Source of the DNA: Chloroflexi bacterium HGW-Chloroflexi-2
GTDB lineage: Bacteria; Chloroflexota; Anaerolineae; Anaerolineales; Anaerolineaceae
Assembly: GCA_002840735.1 (NCBI GenBank)
Contig: PHBY01000004.1
Location: 62,001-126,000 of the forward strand
Direction: 5' to 3'
Length of the DNA stretch: 64,000 nucleotides
Position numbers and translations under genes: made by a program. The notes under the pieces are model-generated. The model did no database searches. It was not told the origin of the DNA and was given only the letters and a program-made list of their open reading frames with translations. Numbering within the stretch: position 1 is the first letter of the stretch; each line of letters starts with the position of its first letter. This document shows positions 8,873-17,716 of this stretch, piece by piece.

Positions 8873-9484
8873 TTAATCCATGTTCCGATATGCCCAGGTC
8901 ACCTGTTTAACAGCTGATAAAAGTACCAGGATGGCTAACAATACAAACAGATAGGGTAACCAACCAGGAAAAATGAGAAATAACGAATAAATGATGACTG
9001 CTTCTCCTCCTTCAATAATGGCTGTTGGCATGGCGACAGAAGTAAGTTCCCCGCGGATTTTAGCGCCCAGGTTCCTTTTTTCAAGGTTGGCGGCCAGCAT
9101 CATCCAGGCAGCACTATTGATATAAAAACTGGCAAATAAAAAGGTTAATGCAATGAATACCGTCAAGTCCTGTGATGCAAAAGCTAATCCAAGCGGAATG
9201 CTTACATAGGCGACCATATCCAATACGATGTCAAGATAACCGCCAAAATCGCTTTGCTTTTGATTAACACGAGCAACGGTGCCATCCAGCCCATCTAAAA
9301 AACGATTAAGATACCAGAGACCAAGTGACAATCCATTTTGTCCCTGCCAGGCAGCCACGCCGGCACCCACACTTACTACACTGGCACCGATGGAAATGGC
9401 ATTTGGCGAAATAGATTGCAAAGGCCCTCTGGCCAAAGGTTCCATAATCTTTTCTTTTGGAATTCTCAAGTACTGATCAAACAT
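8873..9484 (-). CDS. CDP-alcohol phosphatidyltransferase family protein
   Basis: A 203-residue integral membrane protein. The signature DGLDGTVARVNQKQSDFGGY, with the following aspartates of LDIVLD, fits the CDP-OH-P transferase consensus DxxDGxxAR...GxxxDxxxD in which four Asp bind two metals. It would join a CDP-diacylglycerol-type donor to an alcohol (glycerol phosphate, inositol or serine); the acceptor is not predictable. Short for the phosphatidylinositol-phosphate synthases but complete. GGGAG precedes the start. It leads the operon 9484-6745. Confidence 0.88.
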   Translation of the reverse strand: MFDQYLRIPKEKIMEPLARGPLQSISPNAISIGASVVSVGAGVAAWQGQNGLSLGLWYLNRFLDGLDGTVARVNQKQSDFGGYLDIVLDMVAYVSIPLGLAFASQDLTVFIALTFLFASFYINSAAWMMLAANLEKRNLGAKIRGELTSVAMPTAIIEGGEAVIIYSLFLIFPGWLPYLFVLLAILVLLSAVKQVTWAYRNMD

Positions 9485-9553
9485 AGTTCCACTCCCGATA
9501 GAAGGTTTAATTACTCAAAAAAAATTTTCTCAACAAATGGACTAATATAACAA

Positions 9554-10390
9554 TTACTTTAATATCAGTTCCAGTGTGCCCATATCCATGTTGACATCTA
9601 CAAACAATTGGTATCCTGAACCAGAATTTTTATAAACATTTTGATCTGTCTCCCAAGGTCCTTCAACAATTAATCCCCTCACAATTCCATTTACTGTTAC
9701 TGTTGCTGGAATAGCCTCTGGAATTTCCACTCGGATAAAACCCAGACCGGAAATAATCGTTACCTGGGCATCCTGTTGTAACGCACCTGAAAAATCAAGT
9801 GTATATCTTCCACCCGCTCCCCGAAAATTCAATTGTTCAAAATTCGCGTTGGATAATCCTGAAAGGGATAAGTTTGATCCGGCTGATCCAATCTCAAATG
9901 TTTCCATTTTCACAGGATTCGGCTTGTTGAAAATGACTTCTGTTTCACTGACGGAATCCAAAAATCTGAAGCTTCTCAGGTTGATATCGGTCAGATCAAT
10001 CATGCCTTCATAAGCCCTTCCCTCAATGAACAAATCCAGAGGGTCTCCATTCAATTTCAGATTCCAATTGTTGACAAATTTCTGTGAGGGAATGGTAGAA
10101 AATTTCGATATTCCAGCCTGTGATATCGATATCTGTTGATTATCCTCAACAATATCCGGCTGCCAATTTTCAGTATTGTTTTCAATCAATCCTGTAATAC
10201 CATTTTCATCACTGGCTGACACCTGCAAATTACCTCCACCCATGACTAAATTAATTTCTGCCGGGTTTGTATTAGTGAAGTTTTCTTGAATTGAAAATTG
10301 TTTGGTAGTACTGGTTTTTACTCCGCAACCTGCCATTACAATCATTATTGGTATAAAATATAAAATCTTTCTGAATGGTTTCATTGTCAT
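9554..10390 (-). CDS. Secreted lipoprotein with toast-rack/DUF4097-like β-repeats
   Basis: A 278-residue lipoprotein: basic N-terminus, hydrophobic core and lipobox VMAGC at about residue 22. The remainder is rich in short β-strands with repeated hydrophobic/Ser/Asn patterns (GGGNLQVS, GSAGSNLSLSGLSNANFEQLNFRGAGG), as in putative adhesin (DUF4097/DUF2154-like) domains with a right-handed β fold. Family assignment is by pattern only; no catalytic residues are evident. GAAGGAAGAAG precedes the ATG. It stands alone on the minus strand. Confidence 0.65.
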   Translation of the reverse strand: MTMKPFRKILYFIPIMIVMAGCGVKTSTTKQFSIQENFTNTNPAEINLVMGGGNLQVSASDENGITGLIENNTENWQPDIVEDNQQISISQAGISKFSTIPSQKFVNNWNLKLNGDPLDLFIEGRAYEGMIDLTDINLRSFRFLDSVSETEVIFNKPNPVKMETFEIGSAGSNLSLSGLSNANFEQLNFRGAGGRYTLDFSGALQQDAQVTIISGLGFIRVEIPEAIPATVTVNGIVRGLIVEGPWETDQNVYKNSGSGYQLFVDVNMDMGTLELILK

Positions 10391-10551
10391 AATTCATCTT
10401 CTTCCTTGATTCATAGGCCAGGTAAATTCCCTGGCAATAAATTTATTTTCGTACCTTCTGTCTTTGACGATGATATCAATTGATTTCTTACATTCAGATA
10501 AGTTTGTCGACGTATTATTGTCGAAATGTACCGAAGAAATGAAATAATTAT

Positions 10552-10583
10552 GAAAAAAAAAGGAGATCTGTTGAGATCTCCTC
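10552..10583 (-). terminator. Rho-independent terminator of the small membrane-protein gene
   Basis: On the minus strand, AGGAGATCT and its complement AGATCTCCT form a 9-bp stem with a 4-base loop, directly followed by nine T. It lies 35 bp past the stop of the gene at 10617. Confidence 0.88.
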
Positions 10584-10616
10584 CTGTTTCTTCAATGGTT
10601 TGTTCGTAAGGGATTA

Positions 10617-11063
10617 TTATTTTTTCATCAGGCTACGGAAAACCAAACCGGCGACCACACCATAAATCACATGTCCCATCAGGCTGAACCATTGGTCAGT
10701 GCCAATTTTGAAGACCATCTCGGTCATTCCCAACCCTAGAGGCATCAGGATTAATGCTCCCAACACCCACCAGATAACACCATTCACCATACCTGAGATA
10801 ATTGCAAACCCAACACTGAATTCAAAGTTTGTCAGGAATAGTACCAAACCATAAGCGAACCCAATGGCTCCACTGATAACCATGTGCACGAGAACGCCAA
10901 CGATTGGGGATTGTGATCCGACCAGCATAGCCACCATGGGTAACATGCCCATCATTGCCATCATCATTCCAAAGACAACACCACCTACCAGACCACCAAT
11001 CACACCATTGACAACATATTTCATAATTTGTTTTTGTTCAACTGAGACAACATTTGCAGACAT
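10617..11063 (-). CDS. Small polytopic membrane protein of unknown function
   Basis: A 148-residue protein with four hydrophobic segments rich in Gly and Met (GGLVGGVVFGMMMAMMGMLP and others). I chose the ATG at 11063 because AAGGAG sits 6 bases upstream. An in-frame ATG at 11141 would add a lysine-rich stretch and overlap the gene at 11138. The Gly/Met-rich helices resemble small membrane proteins often annotated only as hypothetical in Chloroflexota; I do not recognise a named family. Confidence 0.7.
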   Translation of the reverse strand: MSANVVSVEQKQIMKYVVNGVIGGLVGGVVFGMMMAMMGMLPMVAMLVGSQSPIVGVLVHMVISGAIGFAYGLVLFLTNFEFSVGFAIISGMVNGVIWWVLGALILMPLGLGMTEMVFKIGTDQWFSLMGHVIYGVVAGLVFRSLMKK

Positions 11064-11137
11064 TATTTTCTCCTTATTAACAACAGGTTTTTTATTCGAT
11101 GCTTCTTTGACGATGACCATTGTATTTTTCTTACGAA

Positions 11138-11665
11138 TCAATTGTTACTTCGTTCATCAATTAAATCAAATATTTTTTCTCCGGCACGAATCGGTACTTT
11201 GATCCGATTTTCTGCAGGGGGGATTGGGCAAGACCAACGTGGATTATATGCACAGTAAGGATTATAGGCGTAGTTGAAATCAATTAAAAATTTTCGGTTA
11301 TGGACTCTATTTGGTTCCAGATATCGTCCAGCGCCATAAGTTTCCTTCCCTGCCAATGCATCAGCAAAGGGCAAGAAATATTCGTGATCATTTTCGTAAA
11401 TGGTTAACGCTGCCTGCTGGCCATCAACACTGAAATGAAAGCGACCAAAGCGCTGGTATTCCTGGATGGAACCGGTTGATGTTTGCATGATGACCGTTTG
11501 TTTCTCCGTAAACTCTTCAACCGTCACTTCCAATTTCAAATCCGGATTTTCCGGAAAATAATTTAGACCTGCAAAAACATGTTTTTGCTCATGCGTTAAT
11601 GGGCTGTGCTGATCATTTTTATAGAATTCATCTTTATCTTTTCTGAATCGGGTCAGTGTGTTCAT
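11138..11665 (-). CDS. DUF1684 family protein
   Basis: A 175-residue soluble protein with the DUF1684 hallmark in its C-terminal half: a conserved FNYAYNPYCAYN segment followed by WSCPIPPAENR. The family is widespread and of unknown function; the invariant Tyr/Asn/Cys/Pro residues suggest a binding or enzymatic site. GGAGG precedes the start. It is the first gene of a minus-strand pair with the membrane protein at 10617 and is divergent from the peroxiredoxin at 11857. Confidence 0.85.
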   Translation of the reverse strand: MNTLTRFRKDKDEFYKNDQHSPLTHEQKHVFAGLNYFPENPDLKLEVTVEEFTEKQTVIMQTSTGSIQEYQRFGRFHFSVDGQQAALTIYENDHEYFLPFADALAGKETYGAGRYLEPNRVHNRKFLIDFNYAYNPYCAYNPRWSCPIPPAENRIKVPIRAGEKIFDLIDERSNN

Positions 11666-11856
11666 TTTATTACCTCCAAAAGTTTATTGATTAGACGATA
11701 ACTGCTACAATAATCTTACAAAACAATTTAATAGTTTACTTGTTGCTTCATGAATTCACACTGTAAGTGCCAGTTTTTGTTGCATTTAATTTCAGTAAAA
11801 TTTGTGATATCGGGGCGGCTATTAAGAAAATATCAATTCAAATTTAGGAGGATATA

Positions 11857-12384
11857 ATGGATTTACCTATGCGAGCAGATTTAAAAGTGGGAGAAAAATT
11901 CCCAAATTTTGAGTTACCTGACCATACCGGTGAAGTTCAAAAACTTTCACAACTATTGCGCGGTTTCCCAGGTATATTAATTTTTTCCCGCGGGTATTTT
12001 TGTCCAAAGGACCGCCGGCAGATGATGAATTATGTTGAAGATCTACAACCGGAACTGCGGGTTAATTATTGTAAAATGATCACCGTCTCTGTCGATGATA
12101 AGCTTACCACCCAGGAAGTTCGTGATCAACTAAATGCCAACTGGCCTTTTTTATGCGATACAGATAAAAAGCTGTTGCATGAGCTGGAAATGGTTGACAC
12201 AACCGATCCAATGCACGGTGAAATTTACATTCCTTACACATTTGTGCTTGATAGGGATAGGACCATATATAAAATTTACAATGGATGGTGGTTCTTGGGT
12301 AGACCAACTGTGGAAGAATTAAGGATGGATTTACGTGCGTTGGTTAGCCAGCGTTCTGATTGGGTTTATTCTAATCCGGCTTGA
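11857..12384 (+). CDS. Peroxiredoxin-like protein (AhpC/TSA family), cysteine form
   Basis: A 175-residue thioredoxin-fold protein. The sequence KVGEKFPNFELPDHTGEVQK is the usual peroxiredoxin entry strand, and the candidate peroxidatic cysteine is in RGYFCPKDRRQM (about residue 50). The FVLDRDRTIYKIYNGWWFLG strand completes the fold. It belongs to the redoxin group that carries CPxDRR rather than the classical TxxCT motif. Strong AGGAGG ribosome-binding site. It contrasts with the peroxiredoxin-like protein at 43654, where the same strand carries selenocysteine. Confidence 0.85.
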   Translation: MDLPMRADLKVGEKFPNFELPDHTGEVQKLSQLLRGFPGILIFSRGYFCPKDRRQMMNYVEDLQPELRVNYCKMITVSVDDKLTTQEVRDQLNANWPFLCDTDKKLLHELEMVDTTDPMHGEIYIPYTFVLDRDRTIYKIYNGWWFLGRPTVEELRMDLRALVSQRSDWVYSNPA

Positions 12385-12407
12385 TGTAAATCAAAACCCA
12401 TTTTCAG

Positions 12408-12447
12408 AAAAAACCCCTGATATTTTGAATAGTATCGAGGGTTTTTA
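12408..12447. terminator. Bidirectional rho-independent terminator
   Basis: An inverted repeat AAAAACCCCTGATA / TATCGAGGGTTTTT (one mismatch region) with about a 10-base loop, flanked by A- and T-runs. It separates the convergent peroxiredoxin (+) and flavoprotein (-) genes and can serve both. Confidence 0.8.
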
Positions 12448-12472
12448 TATAATGTGGAGCCTTGGAGTGAAA

Positions 12473-13849
12473 CTATGGCAAATTGCTGAAGAGGGTATTG
12501 AGTGACTCAGCCAATGTGGGATGAGCAAATATCCCATCCCGTAAGGTGGTATAAGGTACTTTCCCCATCATCGCAATTTGTAACATCGACATGATCTCTC
12601 CACCTTCAACACCAAGAATGGCAGCACCAAGAATTTGTTTTGTTTCAGTGTTGACCAATGCTTTCATAAAACCACTGGTGCGGTCCAACTCCAATGCCCT
12701 GGCAACATAACTCATTGGTATCTTTACCACTTCAAAATCAATATTAGCAGCCTGTGCTTCTTTTTCTGATAATCCTATTCTGCCAAGTTGAGGATCTGTG
12801 AAAAGCACATATGGCACCATTCTGTCTTTTATACTTAACGACTTCTTGTGCAACAGATTGCCTTCCAAAATTCGAAAATCATCATACGCAATGTGCGTGA
12901 ATGCTGGTCCACCCTTGATATCACCGACGGCATAGATACCAGGAATGTTGGTCTCAAGTTGTTCATTGACCTCAACAAAACCCCGTTTATCAATCTTTAC
13001 CCCAGTTTTTTCCAGACTCAGTTGATCTGAATTTGGGATGCGGCCGGTGGCTACCAAAAGATGAGAACCGTTCAGGTCAATTTGCCCGTTTGGCGTTGAT
13101 ACCTGTAAGTTGATCCTGTAATTTGCAGTTTGGGATATGGAAGCCGTCTGGGCGTTCAGATATACTTCAATCCCATCTTCCTCCAGAATTTGCTGCATTC
13201 CTTCAGCGATGTCATCATCTTCACGTCCCAACAATTGTTTTGAATGTTGTAGAATCGTCACCTGGCTGCCAAAGCGATGAAACATCTGACCGAATTCAAG
13301 TGCAATATACCCCCCACCCAGAATAATCAGGTGTTCCGGGACTTCATCCAGTTCCATAATCGAAGAGGAATCTAGATAATTGACATTTTCCAATCCTGAA
13401 ATGGCAGGAATATTGGGTCTGCCACCAGCATTGAGGATGATGGTGTTGGCACTTATTTGAAATGCTTCATTCTCGGATTTCACTTCCAGAATTTTGTTGC
13501 CAATAAAAGCGGCTTTTCCATAAAGTAAAGATACTCCAGCATCAACAATCCGTTGTTCACTGCCATCCCGAAAACTGGAGACAATCTCTCTTTTTCGTTC
13601 TCTGACCTGGCTGAGGTTAACAGTAAGATTGTCTAAGGCAACACCATATTTTTGCGCATGACGTGCCAGGTGAGCAACCTCGGCACTGGCAATCATGGTC
13701 TTGGTAGGCGTACAACCCACATTTACACATGTACCGCCAACAAATTTTTCTTCGACCAGGGCAATTTTTTTCCCGGCAGCAGCAAAGGCTCTGGAAAGTG
13801 GATTTCCAGCCTGCCCTGCGCCAATAATGATAACATCAAATATTTCCAT
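12473..13849 (-). CDS. Flavoprotein disulfide reductase, mercuric-reductase-like (paralogue 3)
   Basis: A 458-residue class I pyridine nucleotide-disulfide oxidoreductase: FAD motif GAGQAG (10-15), redox disulfide C41-VNVG-C46 (GGTCVNVGCTPTK), NAD(P)-binding GGGYIALEFG and YAVGDI. Unlike paralogues 1 and 2 it keeps the catalytic histidine in the C-terminal AHPTLAE motif, so it resembles a classical disulfide reductase more closely. Start: ATG at 13849; a TTG at 13858 is possible but has no better ribosome-binding site. Downstream of the OpuC-type importer on the same strand, 12 bp after its last gene, so it may be co-transcribed. Confidence 0.88.
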   Translation of the reverse strand: MEIFDVIIIGAGQAGNPLSRAFAAAGKKIALVEEKFVGGTCVNVGCTPTKTMIASAEVAHLARHAQKYGVALDNLTVNLSQVRERKREIVSSFRDGSEQRIVDAGVSLLYGKAAFIGNKILEVKSENEAFQISANTIILNAGGRPNIPAISGLENVNYLDSSSIMELDEVPEHLIILGGGYIALEFGQMFHRFGSQVTILQHSKQLLGREDDDIAEGMQQILEEDGIEVYLNAQTASISQTANYRINLQVSTPNGQIDLNGSHLLVATGRIPNSDQLSLEKTGVKIDKRGFVEVNEQLETNIPGIYAVGDIKGGPAFTHIAYDDFRILEGNLLHKKSLSIKDRMVPYVLFTDPQLGRIGLSEKEAQAANIDFEVVKIPMSYVARALELDRTSGFMKALVNTETKQILGAAILGVEGGEIMSMLQIAMMGKVPYTTLRDGIFAHPTLAESLNTLFSNLP

Positions 13850-13861
13850 AATTTTCAACTT

Positions 13862-14494
13862 TCAAATTCTCTTTCCATAAATTCTAAATTCAGCCCGTTG
13901 CTCCAAATAGCGAATAAAGTAGTTGGCTGCAAAAGACAACACGGTAACCGCCAGTGCTCCTGTAAATATTTTGTCGTAATTGGCAGTGATCACCCCCTGA
14001 AAAAGCAACACGCCCAGTCCACCTGCATTAATAAAGGCAGCGATTGTACCAATACCAATGGAAGAGAGCGCTACCAGACGAATCCCTGCCAACAACATGG
14101 GCAATGCCAAAGGAAATTCTATTTGCCAGAACCTTTGCCATCCATTTAATCCCATCCCCCGGGCAGCTTCCAGAACTGCCGGTTCAATGGTCGTTAACCC
14201 CACCAGCCAGTTTCTGATCAGCAACAATTGAGCATAGGCAGTCAGGGCAATGATGGCTGGTCTGGTTCCCAATCCAAATAGGGGAATCAGTAATACGAAG
14301 AATGAGAGACTCGGAATCGTGTAAATAATACCCAGAACACTCATCACCGGACCGCGCAACCAGCGAACCCTTGCCAGCAATAACCCCAGCGGGATCCCGA
14401 TCAGCAGGGAGAAAAAAATCACCGCCAGTGTCAGTTGTAAATGTTGCAGGAAAAGTTTTGCCACCACATCAAAATTGTTGACCAGATAATTCAT
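13862..14494 (-). CDS. Osmolyte ABC transporter permease (OpuCB/OpuBD type)
   Basis: A 210-residue permease with about five transmembrane segments, the size of single-domain glycine betaine/choline/carnitine permeases. The EAA loop reads AARGMGLNGWQRFWQIEFPL, and IGTIAAFINAGGLG is the conserved last motif. It forms the channel with the second permease at 16512. Follows the ATPase gene by 11 bp. Confidence 0.9.
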   Translation of the reverse strand: MNYLVNNFDVVAKLFLQHLQLTLAVIFFSLLIGIPLGLLLARVRWLRGPVMSVLGIIYTIPSLSFFVLLIPLFGLGTRPAIIALTAYAQLLLIRNWLVGLTTIEPAVLEAARGMGLNGWQRFWQIEFPLALPMLLAGIRLVALSSIGIGTIAAFINAGGLGVLLFQGVITANYDKIFTGALAVTVLSFAANYFIRYLEQRAEFRIYGKRI

Positions 14495-14505
14495 TGTTTC
14501 AGCTT

Positions 14506-15555
14506 CTATTCTGAAGGTAGGTTGGAAATTAACATTTCACGCAAGTCAGAATACCCAACCGTACCCAGTAAATGATTTTCCGAATCCTTCACGGGCAGTG
14601 AGTCTCTGCCACTACACAACAACAACGAAACTACCGATCGCAAATCGTCTTCCGGGTGTAATACTGTGCCAGGTCTTTCAACAGGTTGAGATCCACCCGT
14701 AAAAATTGACTGATTTTTTCTGGCTTTTAAGATGGAATTGACATTTACAAGACTCAATTTTCGAAGAATATTGCTGGACCCCAGCAGGTCCTCAATAAAT
14801 TCATTTTCGGGTTGGGTCACCAGTTCCAGAGGGGTACCATATTGCACCAGTTTTCCGGCACGCATCACAATAATTTTTGTTGCCAATCGAAATGCCTCTT
14901 CTACATCATGGGTAACAAATAGAATGGTTTTATTCAATTTTCCATGAAGATCAATCAATTCGCTCTGCAAGCGTTCGCGATTAATCGCATCTACGGCTGC
15001 AAAAGGTTCATCCATCAACAGGATTTCCGGGTCTGCCGCGAGAGCACGCGCTAATCCAACGCGCTGCTGTTCACCACCCGAAAGCTGTCTGGGGTAGCGT
15101 GGCAAGTACGAAACAGGTAACCCAATCAATTGCATGAGCATTTCCAGCCGGTCGATGATCTGCTTTTCTTCCCATCCCAGAAGATGGGGGACAATGGAAA
15201 TATTCTTTTGAATAGTCATATGCGGAAAGAGCCCAACCTGTTGGATCACGTATCCGATTTGCCGTCGTAATTCATTCACCGGCAATGTATGAATTTCTTT
15301 ACCACCCATCCAGATTTTCCCACTATCCGGTTCATACAAGCGATTGACCATTTTTAATAATGTTGTTTTTCCACAACCTGATGGTCCTAAAAGAACAACC
15401 AGATCACCAGCCGGGATCTTGACCGAAACCTGATCCACGGCTGGGTTTGTGTTGGTTGTAAATGATTTAGACACACGCTCGAAAACTATCTCACCCGATT
15501 CGCTAACCGGTAGGATGTTTGTGTCTGCTGTAGAGGAAATCATTTCGTTGGACAT
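14506..15555 (-). CDS. Osmolyte ABC transporter ATP-binding protein with C-terminal CBS region (OpuCA type)
   Basis: A 349-residue ATPase: Walker A GPSGCGKTT, Q-loop VIQQVGLFPHMT, signature LSGGEQQR, Walker B EILLMDEPF and switch VTHDVEEA. The region after about residue 265 ends in a CBS-like element (LPVKDSENHLLGTVGYSDLR), as in OpuA/OpuCA proteins where tandem CBS domains sense ionic strength. Only one clear CBS unit is seen. It powers compatible-solute uptake. Confidence 0.9.
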   Translation of the reverse strand: MSNEMISSTADTNILPVSESGEIVFERVSKSFTTNTNPAVDQVSVKIPAGDLVVLLGPSGCGKTTLLKMVNRLYEPDSGKIWMGGKEIHTLPVNELRRQIGYVIQQVGLFPHMTIQKNISIVPHLLGWEEKQIIDRLEMLMQLIGLPVSYLPRYPRQLSGGEQQRVGLARALAADPEILLMDEPFAAVDAINRERLQSELIDLHGKLNKTILFVTHDVEEAFRLATKIIVMRAGKLVQYGTPLELVTQPENEFIEDLLGSSNILRKLSLVNVNSILKARKNQSIFTGGSQPVERPGTVLHPEDDLRSVVSLLLCSGRDSLPVKDSENHLLGTVGYSDLREMLISNLPSE

Positions 15556-15563
15556 GCTTCGTT

Positions 15564-16481
15564 CTACTTAACCAGACCATTTTCTAATAAAAACGCTCTG
15601 GCTACATCGGCTGGTTCCTTGCCTTCCGGACCATCTACCTGCCAGTTCAAGCCAGACATGATATCATCGGTCAGCAAGGGGGCAAAATCATTCAATATTT
15701 TTTCAATTTGCGGATATTTTTCGAGAGTGTCCTGACGAATCACCGGGGCAACATTGTAGATGGGGTAAAAGACCAGATCATCCACCAGTAGCAGAAGGTC
15801 ATTACCTTTGATTGCACCATCTGTGCCAAATGCAACAACTACATCCACCTGTCCTTCCAGAAGGGCTTGATAGCGCAAGCTACCCGTACCCAATTGTTTA
15901 ACTTCCTTGAATTCAAAACCACCGTAGGCTTGTTGTAACCCTTTAAGACCATCCTCACGCTCGAGGAATTCAGCCGGTCCCCCTAATACCAGTTCGGACG
16001 CTTTTTGTGAAAGATCAGAATAAGTCTGAATGCCATATTGCGCAGCCACTTCTTTCGTCATCGCTAACGCCTGGGTATCATTGAATGGGGAAGGGGTTAG
16101 CCAAGTCAGGTTGTATTGTTGTTCATAACCGCTCTTCACCGTTGTATAAATCTCCTGAGCGTCCTGAATGGGATCTAATTTCAACATTGTCAATAATCCG
16201 GTTGACGTGTATTCCGGATAGAGATCTATATCACCATTCATCATCGCTTCGTGGGCAATGGGTGTTCCGCCCAGATTGAGTTTTCTTTCAACCGTAAAGC
16301 CCTCTTTTTCTAATAATTGGGCATACATTTCCGCAACAATAAATTGCTCGGTAAAGTCTTTCGATCCGACGATAACTGTTCCAACGCTATCCGCAGATGG
16401 AGAGGGGGAACAGGCACTTAAAATCAACGCTGAGCTCAGCAAAACAAACACAAAAGTAAAGATTTTTTTTGATTTTAACAT
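15564..16481 (-). CDS. Osmolyte-binding lipoprotein (OpuCC/OsmF type)
   Basis: A 305-residue solute-binding lipoprotein: signal with lipobox LILSAC (residue 24 Cys). The mature part begins with IVGSKDFTEQFIVAEMYAQL and contains GGTPIAHEAMMNGDIDLYPE and EYTSTGL, the signature of the QAT (quaternary amine transporter) binding proteins. Expected ligands are glycine betaine, choline or carnitine; the binding-cage aromatics cannot be verified by eye. It lies between the permease at 16512 and the ATPase. Confidence 0.9.
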   Translation of the reverse strand: MLKSKKIFTFVFVLLSSALILSACSPSPSADSVGTVIVGSKDFTEQFIVAEMYAQLLEKEGFTVERKLNLGGTPIAHEAMMNGDIDLYPEYTSTGLLTMLKLDPIQDAQEIYTTVKSGYEQQYNLTWLTPSPFNDTQALAMTKEVAAQYGIQTYSDLSQKASELVLGGPAEFLEREDGLKGLQQAYGGFEFKEVKQLGTGSLRYQALLEGQVDVVVAFGTDGAIKGNDLLLLVDDLVFYPIYNVAPVIRQDTLEKYPQIEKILNDFAPLLTDDIMSGLNWQVDGPEGKEPADVARAFLLENGLVK

Positions 16482-16511
16482 TTAACTCCTCCTTAGAGTT
16501 TTACAACTTGA

Positions 16512-17153
16512 TTAATTTTCAGGTACTTGATACCTTCTTAAAAACAATGACCAGAACGATTCGCTGGATAAAGCTAACAACGCAACAGGTATTGCGCCTA
16601 CCAGCATAATCGGAACATCATACAAGGCAAAGCCACGGGTAATGAAGTCACCTAAACCACCGCCGCCGATAAACGAAGCCAGCGTAGCGCTGGAGATTAC
16701 TTCAACCGAAGCGATCCGGATTCCAGTGACAATTGCAGGGATTGCCAGTGGAATCTCAATTTTGGTCATTACCTGGGTTTTGGTCATTCCCATGCCCGTT
16801 GCTGCTTCAATAGTGAATGCATCTACCCCGCGAATCCCTGTATATGTGTTAATCAATACCGGGGGAAAAGCTAAAACAGTCAACGCGATCAGGGAAGGAA
16901 AAAATCCCAGGCCCAGATAAGGCAAGGCAAGAAAAAGAATAGCCAGGCTGGGAACAACACGGAATGCGTTAAAAATATTGATAACAACCTGGGCAATGCC
17001 TGTACGTTTAGCGATCCAAATTCCAATTGGCAGGGCAATCAATAAACTGATCACCATAGCAAAGGAACTCAGAACTAAATGTTGGCGAGTCGCATTCCAA
17101 AAAAATGACTGATTGTTAATATAGTATTGGAATGCATCCTGCAGTAATTCCAT
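16512..17153 (-). CDS. Osmolyte ABC transporter permease (second; OpuCD type)
   Basis: A 213-residue permease. RTGIAQVVINIFNAFRVVPS and GVDAFTIEAATGMGMTKTQV (the EAA loop) are typical of proline/glycine-betaine permeases; IGGGGLGDFITRG is the closing motif. Start: ATG at 17153, although a TTG at 17165 in the same frame is also possible. It is the first gene of the four-gene importer operon 17153-13862. Confidence 0.88.
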   Translation of the reverse strand: MELLQDAFQYYINNQSFFWNATRQHLVLSSFAMVISLLIALPIGIWIAKRTGIAQVVINIFNAFRVVPSLAILFLALPYLGLGFFPSLIALTVLAFPPVLINTYTGIRGVDAFTIEAATGMGMTKTQVMTKIEIPLAIPAIVTGIRIASVEVISSATLASFIGGGGLGDFITRGFALYDVPIMLVGAIPVALLALSSESFWSLFLRRYQVPEN

Positions 17154-17336
17154 AAAGAAACCCAATTACCCATGTATCATTCAAAAAAACAAACATAACA
17201 AAGTCATGATTTATTATTACACAAACACATCCGGTTGTTCAAGGTTTGTACAACACCAGGGTGTATTAAATCCAATCAAAGTAATAAACAGCTTTAACCC
17301 AAGTAAGTTTTGTGTTTTTTTACCAGGCTGGATGAC

Positions 17337-17621
17337 TCAGTTATCGACGATGACACCTTTCCAAAAAGCGACATGGTCTTTTATTTCTTGTGCCGCACTA
17401 GAGGGCTGGGGGTAATACCAGGCAGCACTTCGATTGGTTTTGCCATCCACAACAATATCAAAATAACTGGCTTTCCCCTTCCAGGGGCAAACAGTGTGCG
17501 AATCGTTCTCCTGAAAATATTCTTTATTGATTGATTCGGGTGGAAAATATAAATTTCCTTCCACCTTTTTGACTATTTCACTTTCAGCAATTACTTTTCC
17601 ATTCCAAATAGCTTTGGCCAT
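17337..17621 (-). CDS. DUF427 domain protein
   Basis: A 94-residue single-domain protein. The family pattern is clear: an initial WNGKVIAES strand, the LYFPPESI segment, then CPWKGKASYFDI and AAWYYPQP. DUF427 proteins are small β-rich proteins of unknown function often found near redox or lipid genes. It lies immediately downstream of the two selenoprotein genes on the same strand but 95 bp away, so co-transcription is uncertain. Confidence 0.88.
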   Translation of the reverse strand: MAKAIWNGKVIAESEIVKKVEGNLYFPPESINKEYFQENDSHTVCPWKGKASYFDIVVDGKTNRSAAWYYPQPSSAAQEIKDHVAFWKGVIVDN

Positions 17622-17716
17622 AATAAATTTCCTTTCTACGTATATGAATTTTGTTTCAGCTATTTAGATGTTATGTATTCAAAATTTCTTACGAAAACGC
17701 TACAAACAATTAAAGC

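Noticed and set aside
1095-13849. Mercury-resistance operon
   Set aside because: MerA-like flavoproteins are present, but there is no merR, merT, merP or heavy-metal binding domain, so the label is not supported.
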